From a virus, in the IMG/VR virus record IMGVR_UViG_3300025115_000028, positions 1 to 38,954 of that record: a stretch of 38,954 bases of DNA; one strand, 5' to 3'. Numbering within the stretch: position 1 is the first letter of the stretch; every line of letters begins with the position of its first letter. Shown one piece after another: positions 15,449 to 23,355 of this stretch. Made by a program: the position numbers and the translations under genes. The notes under the pieces are model-generated. The model worked only from the letters and a program-made list of their open reading frames with translations. It searched no databases and was not told the origin of the DNA.

Positions 15449-16372
15449 TCAAGGTGCTTCGCTGTTTGCTGCGGCGTCAATGATGTTCCGCAGGCGATAC
15501 GCTGACCGCTTGGTCTTGATGATGTAGTTATTATCCCACTCAACAATATACCCGCTGTCAACCTTGTTCGGGTCGGTGTAGACCAGTTCAAGGGGTGCAG
15601 TCTGCGCTCCGACAACACCAGTGTCACCAAGTGACAGAACATAAACGGAAGAGGTGTCACCTGCCTCGGTAAATCCAAGGATTTCCGCTTCGGTATTGTC
15701 TTCACCCGCAAGCAGGATAGGAATACCGTTGTAGGTTGCAGGAGACTGTCCGTAGTTTGCAGGGGTGTAATTGACATTTGTGGATGTCTTTGCAGCCTGC
15801 ATGAGACGAGCCGCAACACCTGCGCCCATCACGATTACCTTGTCAGTTCCCCGAATGTCAAGGAGGATTTTGTCAAGGGCGTAAAGGTTGATACCGCCAC
15901 CAAGGTTGTCAACAGACTGCGATCCACTGATACGGGTCTGAAGTCCGGTGAAACTGTTGTTGTTTCCATCACCTTTGTAGAATGCTGCATTCCAAGTACG
16001 GGCGAAAGAACTGATCAACATGGTCTGCTGTGTAACGACACCGTTCATGTCACCACGCTTGAGTAGCACTCTGTCAATTTCAACTTTTCCACCACCGACT
16101 TTAAGGTCTTCGGAAACCTTCTCGGTCTCTCCGGTAGTTGCAACAAATTCAGTTCCAACGGCACGCCAAGCGGTCGTTGCTGCGGTCTTTTCACGGACCC
16201 AACTGATTGCGCCACCGACCGTGTTCTCCCATTTGAGAGACGGCAGACGTGCGCCAAGGTTCTGCGAATCACCGAGGATCGGTGCATTCATGGTAAAAAT
16301 CTTCACGACTCCTGCGAGTTTCGGGTCTTTGACCTGCACGGAACGCATATATTCCGCAAGTGATACTCCCAT
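15449..16372 (-). CDS. Major capsid protein
   Basis: 307 residues from the ATG at 16370-16372 (MGVSLAEYMRSVQ), chosen because AAAGGAG lies 7 bases upstream. A longer in-frame reading would start inside a terminator hairpin and is rejected. The gene follows a scaffold gene and precedes connector genes. The protein shows the HK97-fold pattern: an N-arm, a central beta segment with KVEIDRVLLKRGDMNGVV, a long helix (ALDKILLDIRGTDKVIVMG) and a C-terminal beta region (YIVEWDNNYIIKTKRSAYRL). It has its own consensus promoter at 16482-16510 and a hairpin leader, so high expression is expected. Assignment is by order, size and pattern. Confidence 0.85.
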   Translation of the reverse strand: MGVSLAEYMRSVQVKDPKLAGVVKIFTMNAPILGDSQNLGARLPSLKWENTVGGAISWVREKTAATTAWRAVGTEFVATTGETEKVSEDLKVGGGKVEIDRVLLKRGDMNGVVTQQTMLISSFARTWNAAFYKGDGNNNSFTGLQTRISGSQSVDNLGGGINLYALDKILLDIRGTDKVIVMGAGVAARLMQAAKTSTNVNYTPANYGQSPATYNGIPILLAGEDNTEAEILGFTEAGDTSSVYVLSLGDTGVVGAQTAPLELVYTDPNKVDSGYIVEWDNNYIIKTKRSAYRLRNIIDAAANSEAP

Positions 16373-16392
16373 TTTTTTCTCCTTTGTTAAAC

Positions 16393-16426
16393 AAAAAGCC
16401 GACCTGTCGTATTTGACAAGTCGGCT
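16393..16426 (-). terminator. Terminator-like hairpin in the capsid gene leader
   Basis: A 12-bp stem (AGCCGACTTGTC / GACAGGTCGGCT, one G-U pair) with a 6-base loop, followed by TTTTTG on the coding strand, resembles an intrinsic terminator. It lies between the promoter at 16482-16510 and the capsid ribosome site. It could stop readthrough from the portal operon, act as an attenuator, or protect the 5' end of the capsid mRNA. Confidence 0.75.
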
Positions 16427-16481
16427 CAACCATTACTTGAATTGTGTCCCGCAAGGCTCTACCGTGCAGGTATTTACAGAA

Positions 16482-16510
16482 ATAATACTAAAATGTTTCT
16501 ACTTTGTCAA
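16482..16510 (-). promoter_or_regulatory. Consensus sigma-70-type promoter for the capsid gene
   Basis: TTGACA (16505-16510), a 17-bp spacer and TATTAT (16482-16487). The -35 hexamer overlaps the last codons of the scaffold gene. Expected start near 16475, giving a leader of about 100 bases with the hairpin at 16393-16426. Confidence 0.75.
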
Positions 16511-17179
16511 GGATTTTTCTAATTCCATACGAAATATTTCCGATGGACTCATTTTGTCAATGTCAATATTCGGGGTATTATACCCGCCCTGTGACCGACT
16601 GGGAGGCAAGCCCGACCCCCTGCCGGATGGCAGAAGATTCTCGGCATATTCCTTTTTCAGAATGTCAAGTGCCTGCTGTTTCTGATAAATACCTTCGGCG
16701 GTTTCATATATCACCACCCCGTTTTCATCGTACTTGAAAGCACCCTTCGAAACGAGGTTATCGGCAAGAACCCCCCCGAACTTGCCGAAAACCCCCGATA
16801 AATCACTTGAAACCTCGGTTCTCAACTTGTCAAGCCGTGCCTGTTTGCTGATACTTTCCTTTTCCGTCCGCTCCTGCATCACGGTCTGATTTAGTGCCTC
16901 CATCTGTTTCTGCAGTTTTGAAAGGGTTTTTTCCATATCAGTCTTCTCTGCGCCGGCAGTTTTCAACTTGTCAAGGTCATCAATGTCGATTCCCGCATCG
17001 TCAAGTTTTGCCTTGATCTTCTCAAGGTCGCCGATTTCCTTTGTCAATTTGTCAATTTTCTTCTCGGTCAGCCTCGATTTTGCGTCAAGGTCGTTGTATA
17101 CCTTGAGTTCTTCCTTCAGCATTTCGATGATTTCCGCACCGCCATGCACCTTCTCAAGTGCCTCGTAAACCTTTTTCAT
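16499..17179 (-). CDS. Capsid scaffolding protein
   Basis: 226 residues, nearly all helical and highly charged, with a long coiled coil (residues about 25-115: LTEKKIDKLTKEIGDLEKIK and following) and a basic C-terminus (EIFRMELEKSLTK). This is the GP20-like minor structural/scaffold pattern found between a MuF-like gene and the major capsid gene in many siphoviruses. It directs capsid shell assembly and is removed or released. The start overlaps the MuF-like stop (ATGA). A strong promoter is embedded in its 3' end. Confidence 0.85.
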   Translation of the reverse strand: MKKVYEALEKVHGGAEIIEMLKEELKVYNDLDAKSRLTEKKIDKLTKEIGDLEKIKAKLDDAGIDIDDLDKLKTAGAEKTDMEKTLSKLQKQMEALNQTVMQERTEKESISKQARLDKLRTEVSSDLSGVFGKFGGVLADNLVSKGAFKYDENGVVIYETAEGIYQKQQALDILKKEYAENLLPSGRGSGLPPSRSQGGYNTPNIDIDKMSPSEIFRMELEKSLTK

Positions 17180-18309
17180 TTGTCAACTCCCTTCGTTGTT
17201 ATAAACTCCTGCGGCAATTTAGCCGCAGTACTCTCTATCACTATCCCATGCTTTCGCAATCCGTCAATATATTTGCTCTTATATTCCGCATCCTTGCCAA
17301 TCATCGCCTTACGCTTGGCTTCCGGTTGTTTGTCGAGGAACCGCACCGCCGAGGCATTGCTTGTCTTCGGGGGGGTGTCCCCGTAATATGCCGTAAGAGT
17401 ACAGAGACACATCGGGTGAGCAGGTAATGCCGGAAATTCACCCTTCTGATATACTCCCCCGTTAAATTCAGCGTAGAAATCACACTCATCCGGCACGGGG
17501 TGACGGCTTGACAAACTCCAACGGAACCCAGTGATAGCGTCATCCTGCTCAATACGAGCCATAAACGCTTCAGAATACGCCTGTGACATCTCCGTGCGGG
17601 CAATCCGGTCGGCATTATAGTTAATTTTTGCTTGTGCCGCCTTCTCAATTGCCCGTGAAACCGCTTCCGGCGAGCGGGATTCAACCGCCTTGATTATCCC
17701 CTCATATGCCCGTTTCAGTTCCTTGGTAGGTGCCCCCCCTGGGGAAAGCCTTTTGACATACCGCTGTGCATCCCGTGTCAGTTTTGCAATCTCCGATTGT
17801 GTCGCTCTTGGCAGGTCAAGCCGTTTCGCTGCAGCAGACAGGTCGGTTATCACCGAAGCCACATCTGAAACTTTGTCAACCTTCCGGATCTCTGCCGATA
17901 AGTTCTTCCATGTAGTACCGTTTTTTATCTGCGTTTTGACAGTATGCGAGACCAGTTTTTCCGCTTCTTTGGTGTTGTCTCGGATAATCTTCGACAATGT
18001 AACGCCGGAATATGTTTTGTCGAACATCCGCTTTATGTAATTGTCAACCGAAGCCACCCCAAGATTATCACCAAGCGCAAACTCTGCAGCCTTTAAGGTG
18101 TTTTTCGCCACAATATCGGATACTGCCGCAGTATATCCGGCAGATTCAAAAGCCCGTTCAACAATTTCGTTTACCTCTGACATTGGTGTGTCAAGCGACA
18201 ATTCAGATAATTGCTCCAAAATAGATTTATTTAAAACCCTTAATTCAGCAATTATCTGTTTATCAAGGTATTGTAGATAAGTATCTACCTGTTTAGGATT
18301 TTGATTCAA
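17176..18309 (-). CDS. MuF / SPP1 gp7-like head morphogenesis protein
   Basis: 377 residues. The C-terminal part has the conserved motif of the Phage_Mu_F family: RTEMSQAYSEAF (about residue 240), then VPDECDFYAEFNGG and a PALPAHPMCLCTL cysteine/histidine cluster (about residues 276-309). The N-terminal 220 residues are helical. Proteins of this kind bind the portal, enter the capsid and are sometimes fused to toxins, but no toxin domain is apparent here. The start is a TTG at 18309, overlapping the portal stop in the GATTGA junction. The scaffold gene overlaps its end. Confidence 0.88.
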   Translation of the reverse strand: MNQNPKQVDTYLQYLDKQIIAELRVLNKSILEQLSELSLDTPMSEVNEIVERAFESAGYTAAVSDIVAKNTLKAAEFALGDNLGVASVDNYIKRMFDKTYSGVTLSKIIRDNTKEAEKLVSHTVKTQIKNGTTWKNLSAEIRKVDKVSDVASVITDLSAAAKRLDLPRATQSEIAKLTRDAQRYVKRLSPGGAPTKELKRAYEGIIKAVESRSPEAVSRAIEKAAQAKINYNADRIARTEMSQAYSEAFMARIEQDDAITGFRWSLSSRHPVPDECDFYAEFNGGVYQKGEFPALPAHPMCLCTLTAYYGDTPPKTSNASAVRFLDKQPEAKRKAMIGKDAEYKSKYIDGLRKHGIVIESTAAKLPQEFITTKGVDK

Positions 18310-19712
18310 TCAATCGCCCTGTTTTTGAGTTCTATCTCGTCAATCAAGGCTTTTTCATCCTTGACGGTTGCCATCGGGTCGATTGTCAATCGGAGCCTCC
18401 GCAATGCGTCAATCTTGTTTTCAGAAAGTCCCTCGGCAGTGTAGAAATCCACGAGCCGAAGCATTTCGTCAACTGACAACCGAGGCACTGGTGTAAAGTC
18501 AACCGGATACTCGCTGTACGATGTCCACTCTCCGGTATCACCCATGAACACCTTATAGGTTTCATATAGCCATTTGTCAAATTTAGTCTGCAGGGTGACG
18601 GTATGTTTTAGATTCGTATTTGTAGCGTTGAAGGTATAACTCTTTGCGATACCGGATTCAGTCCCGATTTGTGCGGTCTGAACAGACACACCGGAATCGC
18701 TCATTAGGTCATACATCTGCGCCGTGACCTCTGCAATCCTTTCTGCATGAAGCCTTGGCAGATCCGCCGGCGGGGAAAGGAACTGTGGCTGAAATATCGA
18801 CCGCTCTGATTCCGAAATGACAAGCGCATTGTCAACCCCGTTCGGAACTGCATCGATATTCCCCTGTATGGCAAGGATGCTATGTGCCTGCTTGTCAATC
18901 ACATAATCGAGTTTACTACCCTTGTCGTAAAGGTAACACCCCACCGAAGCGATATCATAATGTGACGGAAACGGCTTATAGTTGTCAATATCATCGGGTC
19001 TCTGCGTGAAAAACGGGTATACCGGAAGGATTCCAAGGTTATTGGGTGCCTCGTAAACCACTACGAAACTGTCATCCGTACCCTTGTCAGATGCAAGCAG
19101 CGCCCATTTGTCAAGACCGATATATCTGCGGTAGTATGTCCCGTTCTTCTTGCCGTCATCAAACAGGCAGGCGGTCAATGCACCCTTCTCATCCGTGGTA
19201 TACTTGACAAGTTGCATGATGGTCTTATGGTACAGAAACGGCTCGACATCACCTTCTGCCATGTCCATAATGGCAAAACTGACATCATGGATAAATGCCG
19301 ATTTATTAAGTATCTTCTGAAAATCAATCTTATTCAATCCAGAACCCGTGACATTCTCGCAGAAGTCAAGGTATAAATGCTCGTCAACCATGTTTCCTTC
19401 GGGTGTCTGCACATAGGTTTTTATCTCATGCTTAAATATCGGCTTCCACTGTGCATCGATGAATTTTTTGAAATGGTTCAAATAAATTGACATTGCGCAA
19501 CGGGTTTTATAGAAATTCTCCGAAGCATTGGCAATCAGATAGGAAGTGATATCGGTTTTACCGGAAAATCCCCCGTTGCCGTCATAGGCTTCCTGCAGGA
19601 ACTGGTGCGGGTCTACATCTCTGTAATCGGTATACGCCGCTGTTGATTGACGGGATGCAACTGCCCCGCCCTGTCGTTTAGATTCCGCTCGGTTTATCGG
19701 GTCAATTGCCAT
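18306..19712 (-). CDS. Siphovirus portal protein
   Basis: 468 residues, the usual size of a siphovirus portal. It lies after the terminase and before the MuF-like gene, as in SPP1-type head modules. The helical stretches LHAERIAEVTAQMYDLMSDSG (about residues 335-355) and QTKFDKWLYETYKVF, with SVDEMLRLVDFYTAEGLSE, are typical of the portal stem and crown. It forms the dodecameric DNA entry ring. GGAGG precedes the ATG by four bases, and a consensus promoter lies at 19748-19776. It is not related to the gp20-type portal at 1-2033. Confidence 0.86.
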   Translation of the reverse strand: MAIDPINRAESKRQGGAVASRQSTAAYTDYRDVDPHQFLQEAYDGNGGFSGKTDITSYLIANASENFYKTRCAMSIYLNHFKKFIDAQWKPIFKHEIKTYVQTPEGNMVDEHLYLDFCENVTGSGLNKIDFQKILNKSAFIHDVSFAIMDMAEGDVEPFLYHKTIMQLVKYTTDEKGALTACLFDDGKKNGTYYRRYIGLDKWALLASDKGTDDSFVVVYEAPNNLGILPVYPFFTQRPDDIDNYKPFPSHYDIASVGCYLYDKGSKLDYVIDKQAHSILAIQGNIDAVPNGVDNALVISESERSIFQPQFLSPPADLPRLHAERIAEVTAQMYDLMSDSGVSVQTAQIGTESGIAKSYTFNATNTNLKHTVTLQTKFDKWLYETYKVFMGDTGEWTSYSEYPVDFTPVPRLSVDEMLRLVDFYTAEGLSENKIDALRRLRLTIDPMATVKDEKALIDEIELKNRAID

Positions 19713-19747
19713 AAGTCCTCCACTAATTAAATGCCAATGGTAAACTG

Positions 19748-19776
19748 AATATAATCTATTTTATCCGGTTTGTCAA
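19748..19776 (-). promoter_or_regulatory. Consensus promoter upstream of the portal gene
   Basis: TTGACA (19771-19776), 17-bp spacer, TATATT (19748-19753). It lies in the short gap between the 60-residue gene and the portal gene, so it can start the head operon independently of the packaging genes. Confidence 0.75.
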
Positions 19777-19785
19777 TTTAAACGG

Positions 19786-19968
19786 TCAAAACCCCTTCCG
19801 CACGGTTCTTCCCGTTAGTTTTTTTATATCGTCAACCTCAACATGATAAGACAGTATTTTATATGATGACTTTTCACCTTTAACACCCATGAGAAGCAGT
19901 TCAATGTTCGATTTACCGAATGTTATAAGTATTTTTTCGCCATTGTCAATCTTTTCGATGTCAATCAT
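19786..19968 (-). CDS. Small hypothetical protein between terminase and portal
   Basis: 60 residues from the ATG at 19966-19968 (MIDIEKIDNGEKILITFGKS), preceded by GGAGGGATTTG. The alternating pattern suggests a small beta/alpha domain (ELLLMGVKGEKSSYKILSYH). It overlaps the terminase stop (ATGA) and is likely translated with it. No family recognised. Confidence 0.65.
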   Translation of the reverse strand: MIDIEKIDNGEKILITFGKSNIELLLMGVKGEKSSYKILSYHVEVDDIKKLTGRTVRKGF

Positions 19969-21134
19969 CAAATCCCTCCAATTTGTAAACCCTGGCTAAC
20001 TCCACGGTTAAATATAGGTAATGTCAAGGCATACCGCACGGCGTCAATAACATGATCCTCCATGTCATCGGCGAATATCGGCAGTACCTCACCGTTCCGG
20101 TCTTTCTTCCGACTGAAACGCTCAAACTCCCGCCATGCCTGCGGACATTCGGTGTGGATGTGAATCTCTTTATTGCGGATCCAGTTGATGCTATACTGCC
20201 GCTCCTTACCACCGCAGGAACGGGCATTTACGCCGTGCTTCTTCAATTCCTGTATACTCTTCGGCTCGGCAGAATCGCAGTAAACCACATTCTGACCCGC
20301 CCAAGGCTTAACAAGTTCAGCAAGTTGCTGATTGTCAAGGTCGTTTGCGACAATCTCCTTAAAGATGTAGAGTTTGTCATTATGTATACCGACCATAACA
20401 TATACCGCAGGGTCCGGAAAGAACCCGAAATCTATACCGTGGTATATCCTGTCGATGGTGGGGTATACCTCCGATAAGTCTGATTTGTGCAGATTGCGGA
20501 AGACCAAACCCTCATACTGTCCGATTAGTCCCTCCCCGTAAACCCGAAACCATTCCGGATCCGTCAGCCTTCTGGCTTCAATCGAGTCTTTGATTGACTG
20601 ATCGAGGAACTCATTGTCGTGGTAAGTGCTGATATCGAACCAAACACCATCCGTGTCCTGCACCTTGTCGTGAAACCAAAACCTGCTCTCTGGATTCCAG
20701 TCAAGGAAAACCTTCTGCTTGGTTCTCGGTTCAAGTTGACTGTATGCAAAATAGTCAATATTATTGCACTCATTCATATACAAACGGTCACGCCTCGCCC
20801 CCCGTAATTTCGCAGGATCATCGGCAGAGAAGAACTCTATCTGGCTGCCGTTCGGGAAGGTATAAACCATGTTGCTGATATTATAGGCGTAATCCTTCTC
20901 CGTACTGTCAATGATCTTGAAGAAATCCCTTATAACACCCCTTTTAAGGTGCGGAATGGTCTCTGACACTATCGAGGTCAGTGTCGGGCGGGTGTCCCGT
21001 TCTGCCATTGCAGCAAGCAGTTGTAAAGTGCTATAGGTCTTGGAGGAGGAAGTCCCACCCTGTAAACCGAACACCCTGTATCTGCCGGATGCGCAGGCAC
21101 TGGCGAGGCGGTTAAATACCTTCGTTGTCAGCAA
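19968..21134 (-). CDS. terL: Terminase large subunit
   Basis: 388 residues. The ATPase part has the Walker A-like GGTSSSKT (residues 26-33), a Walker B-like LYMNECNN (about residue 131) and following coupling residues. The C-terminal nuclease part shows HGIDFGFFPDPAVYVMVG (about 230), then VVYCDSAEPKSI and a final DHVIDAVRYAL, the metal-binding acidic clusters of the RNase H-like fold. It is a PBSX/Terminase_3-type large terminase that drives DNA into the head and cuts it. The start is unusual: TTG at 21134, overlapping the small terminase gene. No ATG exists before Walker A. Confidence 0.93.
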   Translation of the reverse strand: MLTTKVFNRLASACASGRYRVFGLQGGTSSSKTYSTLQLLAAMAERDTRPTLTSIVSETIPHLKRGVIRDFFKIIDSTEKDYAYNISNMVYTFPNGSQIEFFSADDPAKLRGARRDRLYMNECNNIDYFAYSQLEPRTKQKVFLDWNPESRFWFHDKVQDTDGVWFDISTYHDNEFLDQSIKDSIEARRLTDPEWFRVYGEGLIGQYEGLVFRNLHKSDLSEVYPTIDRIYHGIDFGFFPDPAVYVMVGIHNDKLYIFKEIVANDLDNQQLAELVKPWAGQNVVYCDSAEPKSIQELKKHGVNARSCGGKERQYSINWIRNKEIHIHTECPQAWREFERFSRKKDRNGEVLPIFADDMEDHVIDAVRYALTLPIFNRGVSQGLQIGGI

Positions 21135-21468
21135 AGATTTTCTCTAAATCTTGAGCGGTTTCCTTGGTACTGACCACAATCTGCATCGGCTTTCGGGTCA
21201 CATCATTGACATCAAGCGACTGCTTCGCCTTGCCGTAGCCTCGGTCGAGGAGTTCCTGTATCGCCCGAATATCACCTTTTGCAGCCATCGACCGCAGTTG
21301 CTGAAGGATTAACTGCAATGTAGTTTTCCCGTTGATTTCATCCGCCATCAGTTCCCGCATTGCTTCCCGAATATCCGGCAGTTTCTGCCGTCCTTTGGGG
21401 TTTCCCGATTCGCCTTTTTTCCACCGTGGCGTAACCATGTGTCCGGTGTGTTTCGTTTTAGTTGACAT
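21112..21468 (-). CDS. Terminase small subunit-like (DUF5681-type) protein
   Basis: 118 residues. The N-terminal GESGNPKGRQK is the signature of DUF5681-like small proteins found beside terminases. The following helices (REAMRELMADE, TLQLILQQLRSMA, AIQELLDRGYGK) resemble the DNA-binding and oligomerisation region of small terminases. It overlaps the large subunit by 23 bp and the methyltransferase gene by 11 bp. It probably recognises the packaging site. Confidence 0.78.
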   Translation of the reverse strand: MSTKTKHTGHMVTPRWKKGESGNPKGRQKLPDIREAMRELMADEINGKTTLQLILQQLRSMAAKGDIRAIQELLDRGYGKAKQSLDVNDVTRKPMQIVVSTKETAQDLEKIFADNEGI

Positions 21469-22621
21469 TATACGGCTCTCCGTTGCGTTTGATTGTTAAT
21501 GTCGGGTCAAGTTTTATCATTCTGTCAATAATAATTTTACAGTATTTCGAGTCAAGTTCCATCCCGTAGCATTTGCGTTTCAGTTGGTGCGATGCTACCA
21601 TTGTGGTGCCGGAGCCGAGAAAAAGGTCTGTAACTAAATCGTTTTGGCTGCCCCAATTATCAAAAAAGAATGTTGCTAATTTAATTGGCTTTTGTGTTGG
21701 GTGTACTTTGTTTTGTGCATCTTGTTCGCCACTAAATAAAGTGTTGTTTATTCTTGCAATTTTCCTTTGATGCTTATTTCTACTCCAACACAATTCAAAT
21801 GCCGATCCTATCATTTTATCAAACTTTTCATCTACTCTCTTATCCCAAACTATCCAACTTCCACTATTTTTACTGGGTAATAATTCAGCAAAATAGTCAG
21901 CACCCCAAATAAAAACCTCTTTACAGTAATCAAAACAAGCAAAAATAGTATTTATTAGTTCGGGTGTAAAATCTTCGGCATCACCTTTTATTTGTTTATG
22001 TTTTTTTGGCTTTGCCCCATTGGGTGCCGTTGGCATTTTTGTATAATCAGTATCAAGAAACATCCCATAAGGCGGGTCAGTAAACACCATATCCGCCTTC
22101 TCCCCATTCATCAACTTTTCAACCTGCAATACATCCGTACTATCACCGCACAATAGCCGATGCTCCCCAATCTCAAACAGGTCTCCGAGTACAATATCCG
22201 TCTGCACTTCTTCCGGTATCTCAAAATCATCCTCTTCGGCGGTCAATTCCTCTTTAAACTCCGGCACATCCAATCCCCAATCTGTCAACTCCTCAAGGTT
22301 CCAGTCTGCTTGGAGCATTGACCAATCCCATTCACCGCCGGAGACATTATCCTTGATGATAAATTCCTTCTGCTGTTGTTCCGTCAACTGGTCCGCCTTG
22401 ATAATCGGCACTTCCTTCAGCCCCGCCGCTTTGCAGGCTTTTAGCCGCATATTACCGCCGAGCACCACCATATCGGTATTGACCACGATCGGGCGTATTT
22501 TAAGCATCTCTGGGAAGTCCTTAATGGATTTGACAAGCGACTCAAATTTATCATCCTTGATCACCCGAGGATTGTTCGGGTTTGACTTTACAAGTGCGAT
22601 CTTTACCGTTTCGGTCTGCAT
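21458..22621 (-). CDS. ParB-like N-terminal domain fused to DNA N6-adenine/N4-cytosine methyltransferase
   Basis: 387 residues. Residues 1-100 are ParB-like: VKSNPNNPRVIKDDKFESLV, then IRPIVVNTDMVVLGGNMRLKA and VPIIKADQLTEQQQKEFI. Residues about 150-387 form a methyltransferase with the catalytic DPPYGM (motif IV, about 191), HPTQKP and the SAM-binding DLFLGSGTTMVA (motif I, about 338). DPPY before FxGxG is the beta-type order. The start is ATG at 22619-22621 after GGAGGGAAA; a longer frame would start inside the leader hairpin and is rejected. No restriction enzyme is nearby, so it is an orphan methyltransferase, perhaps for defence evasion or packaging control. The site it modifies is unknown. 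Confidence 0.92.
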   Translation of the reverse strand: MQTETVKIALVKSNPNNPRVIKDDKFESLVKSIKDFPEMLKIRPIVVNTDMVVLGGNMRLKACKAAGLKEVPIIKADQLTEQQQKEFIIKDNVSGGEWDWSMLQADWNLEELTDWGLDVPEFKEELTAEEDDFEIPEEVQTDIVLGDLFEIGEHRLLCGDSTDVLQVEKLMNGEKADMVFTDPPYGMFLDTDYTKMPTAPNGAKPKKHKQIKGDAEDFTPELINTIFACFDYCKEVFIWGADYFAELLPSKNSGSWIVWDKRVDEKFDKMIGSAFELCWSRNKHQRKIARINNTLFSGEQDAQNKVHPTQKPIKLATFFFDNWGSQNDLVTDLFLGSGTTMVASHQLKRKCYGMELDSKYCKIIIDRMIKLDPTLTIKRNGEPYNVN

Positions 22622-22648
22622 TTTCCCTCCGTTGCATTTCCGTTGTAA

Positions 22649-22667
22649 ATCGGGCAAAATGCCCGAT
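22649..22667 (-). promoter_or_regulatory. Leader hairpin of the methyltransferase-terminase operon
   Basis: Perfect 8-bp inverted repeat (ATCGGGCA / TGCCCGAT) with a 3-base loop, immediately downstream of the promoter at 22675-22703. It may be a transcript 5' hairpin or an operator. The T-run needed for a terminator is absent. Confidence 0.55.
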
Positions 22668-22674
22668 ATGTGAA

Positions 22675-22703
22675 AATATACCCTATTTAGGGTGTTTTGT
22701 CAA
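22675..22703 (-). promoter_or_regulatory. Consensus promoter for methyltransferase and terminase genes
   Basis: TTGACA (22698-22703), 17-bp spacer, TATATT (22675-22680), in the gap between the 22704 gene and the methyltransferase. Confidence 0.78.
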
Positions 22704-23030
22704 TTAATAACCCCGCTCGTTTAACAGGTATTTTACAAATGTCCTTCCGATTGACACGAGAATATACTCCCCGTCAATGTAAATCCTTTCAAGGGTAGAA
22801 TCGATAAGTCTCATTCGTAAACCGAAATCGAACTCTATTATAATTTTCTCCAAAAAATCAAACAGATACTTTTTCTCTTTCGGAAATTGGAAATCGTGCG
22901 TTGTGCTGTTGATATTTTGTATTAACTCTACAAAATGAAGCCAGTCATCCCCTTTAAAATCCTTTTTAGCCTCTATTATCCTGTTAATCTCATAAAGTGC
23001 ATTTGAAACCGATTTTGCTTTAATTACCAT
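22704..23030 (-). CDS. Hypothetical protein downstream of the putative origin
   Basis: 108 residues from the ATG at 23028-23030 (MVIKAKSVSNALYEINRIIE), chosen because AAAGGAGAAGAAA precedes it. An upstream TTG at 23048 would put the ribosome site inside the gene. It is helical with a probable final beta/alpha segment (IYIDGEYILVSIGRTFVKYL). It is the first full gene after the iteron region. No domain recognised. Confidence 0.65.
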   Translation of the reverse strand: MVIKAKSVSNALYEINRIIEAKKDFKGDDWLHFVELIQNINSTTHDFQFPKEKKYLFDFLEKIIIEFDFGLRMRLIDSTLERIYIDGEYILVSIGRTFVKYLLNERGY

Positions 23031-23048
23031 TTTCTTCTCCTTTGTCAA

Positions 23049-23096
23049 TTAATTGTATAAACCCGTTAGGATTCCTGTCGGTAGTAGTGATTTCAT
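23049..23096 (-). CDS. Possible 15-residue leader peptide
   Basis: ATG at 23094-23096 opens MKSLLPTGILTGLYN and stops at 23049-23051, 18 bases before the next gene start. AAAAGGAG lies 7 bases upstream of the ATG, a strong ribosome site, which is why it is listed. Translation may couple to the 22704-23030 gene. Size gives no functional information. Confidence 0.4.
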   Translation of the reverse strand: MKSLLPTGILTGLYN

Positions 23097-23114
23097 TTGG
23101 TTTCTCCTTTTTGT

Positions 23115-23355
23115 AAGTAAGTAATGGTAAGTAATGTACGAGTAATGTTATATAATGTAATATTTATAAGGGTTATATATATATACATTACTTCATTACT
23201 CCATTACTTGTATTATTCTCATGTACGCGATACATATATACACATTTTTTATTTTCACATATAACCCCTTATATATATCCTTTTTTTCTTGTAATGAGTA
23301 AGGACTTTTTAAGTCATTGATTTTAAACAACATCCTCATTACTCCCATTACTCTC
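23115..23355. other. AT-rich iteron cluster, putative replication origin
   Basis: Eight 7-mers AGTAATG or its complement CATTACT fall within 233 bp: direct at 23120, 23130 and 23141, inverted at 23186, 23194, 23202, 23337 and 23346 (the last two inside the 3' end of the neighbouring ATPase gene). The direct copies are spaced 10-11 bp, one helical turn, and the inverted group 8 bp. An AT run with alternating TA steps (about 23171-23185) lies between them. A longer inverted repeat, TATAAGGG(G)TTATAT, flanks the region (about 23165-23180 and 23262-23278). Next to a primase/helicase-type gene this is the layout of an iteron origin. It fills the 270-bp gap, where no convincing gene is present. Confidence 0.65.

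Noticed and set aside
15385-15819. 144-residue minus-strand ORF inside the capsid gene
   Set aside because: Arg/Ser/Leu-rich, in another frame of the capsid gene, with no ribosome site. Typical shadow frame.
22649-22667. Terminator
   Set aside because: The inverted repeat is perfect but no T-run follows in either direction. It lies between promoter and gene and is listed as a leader hairpin.
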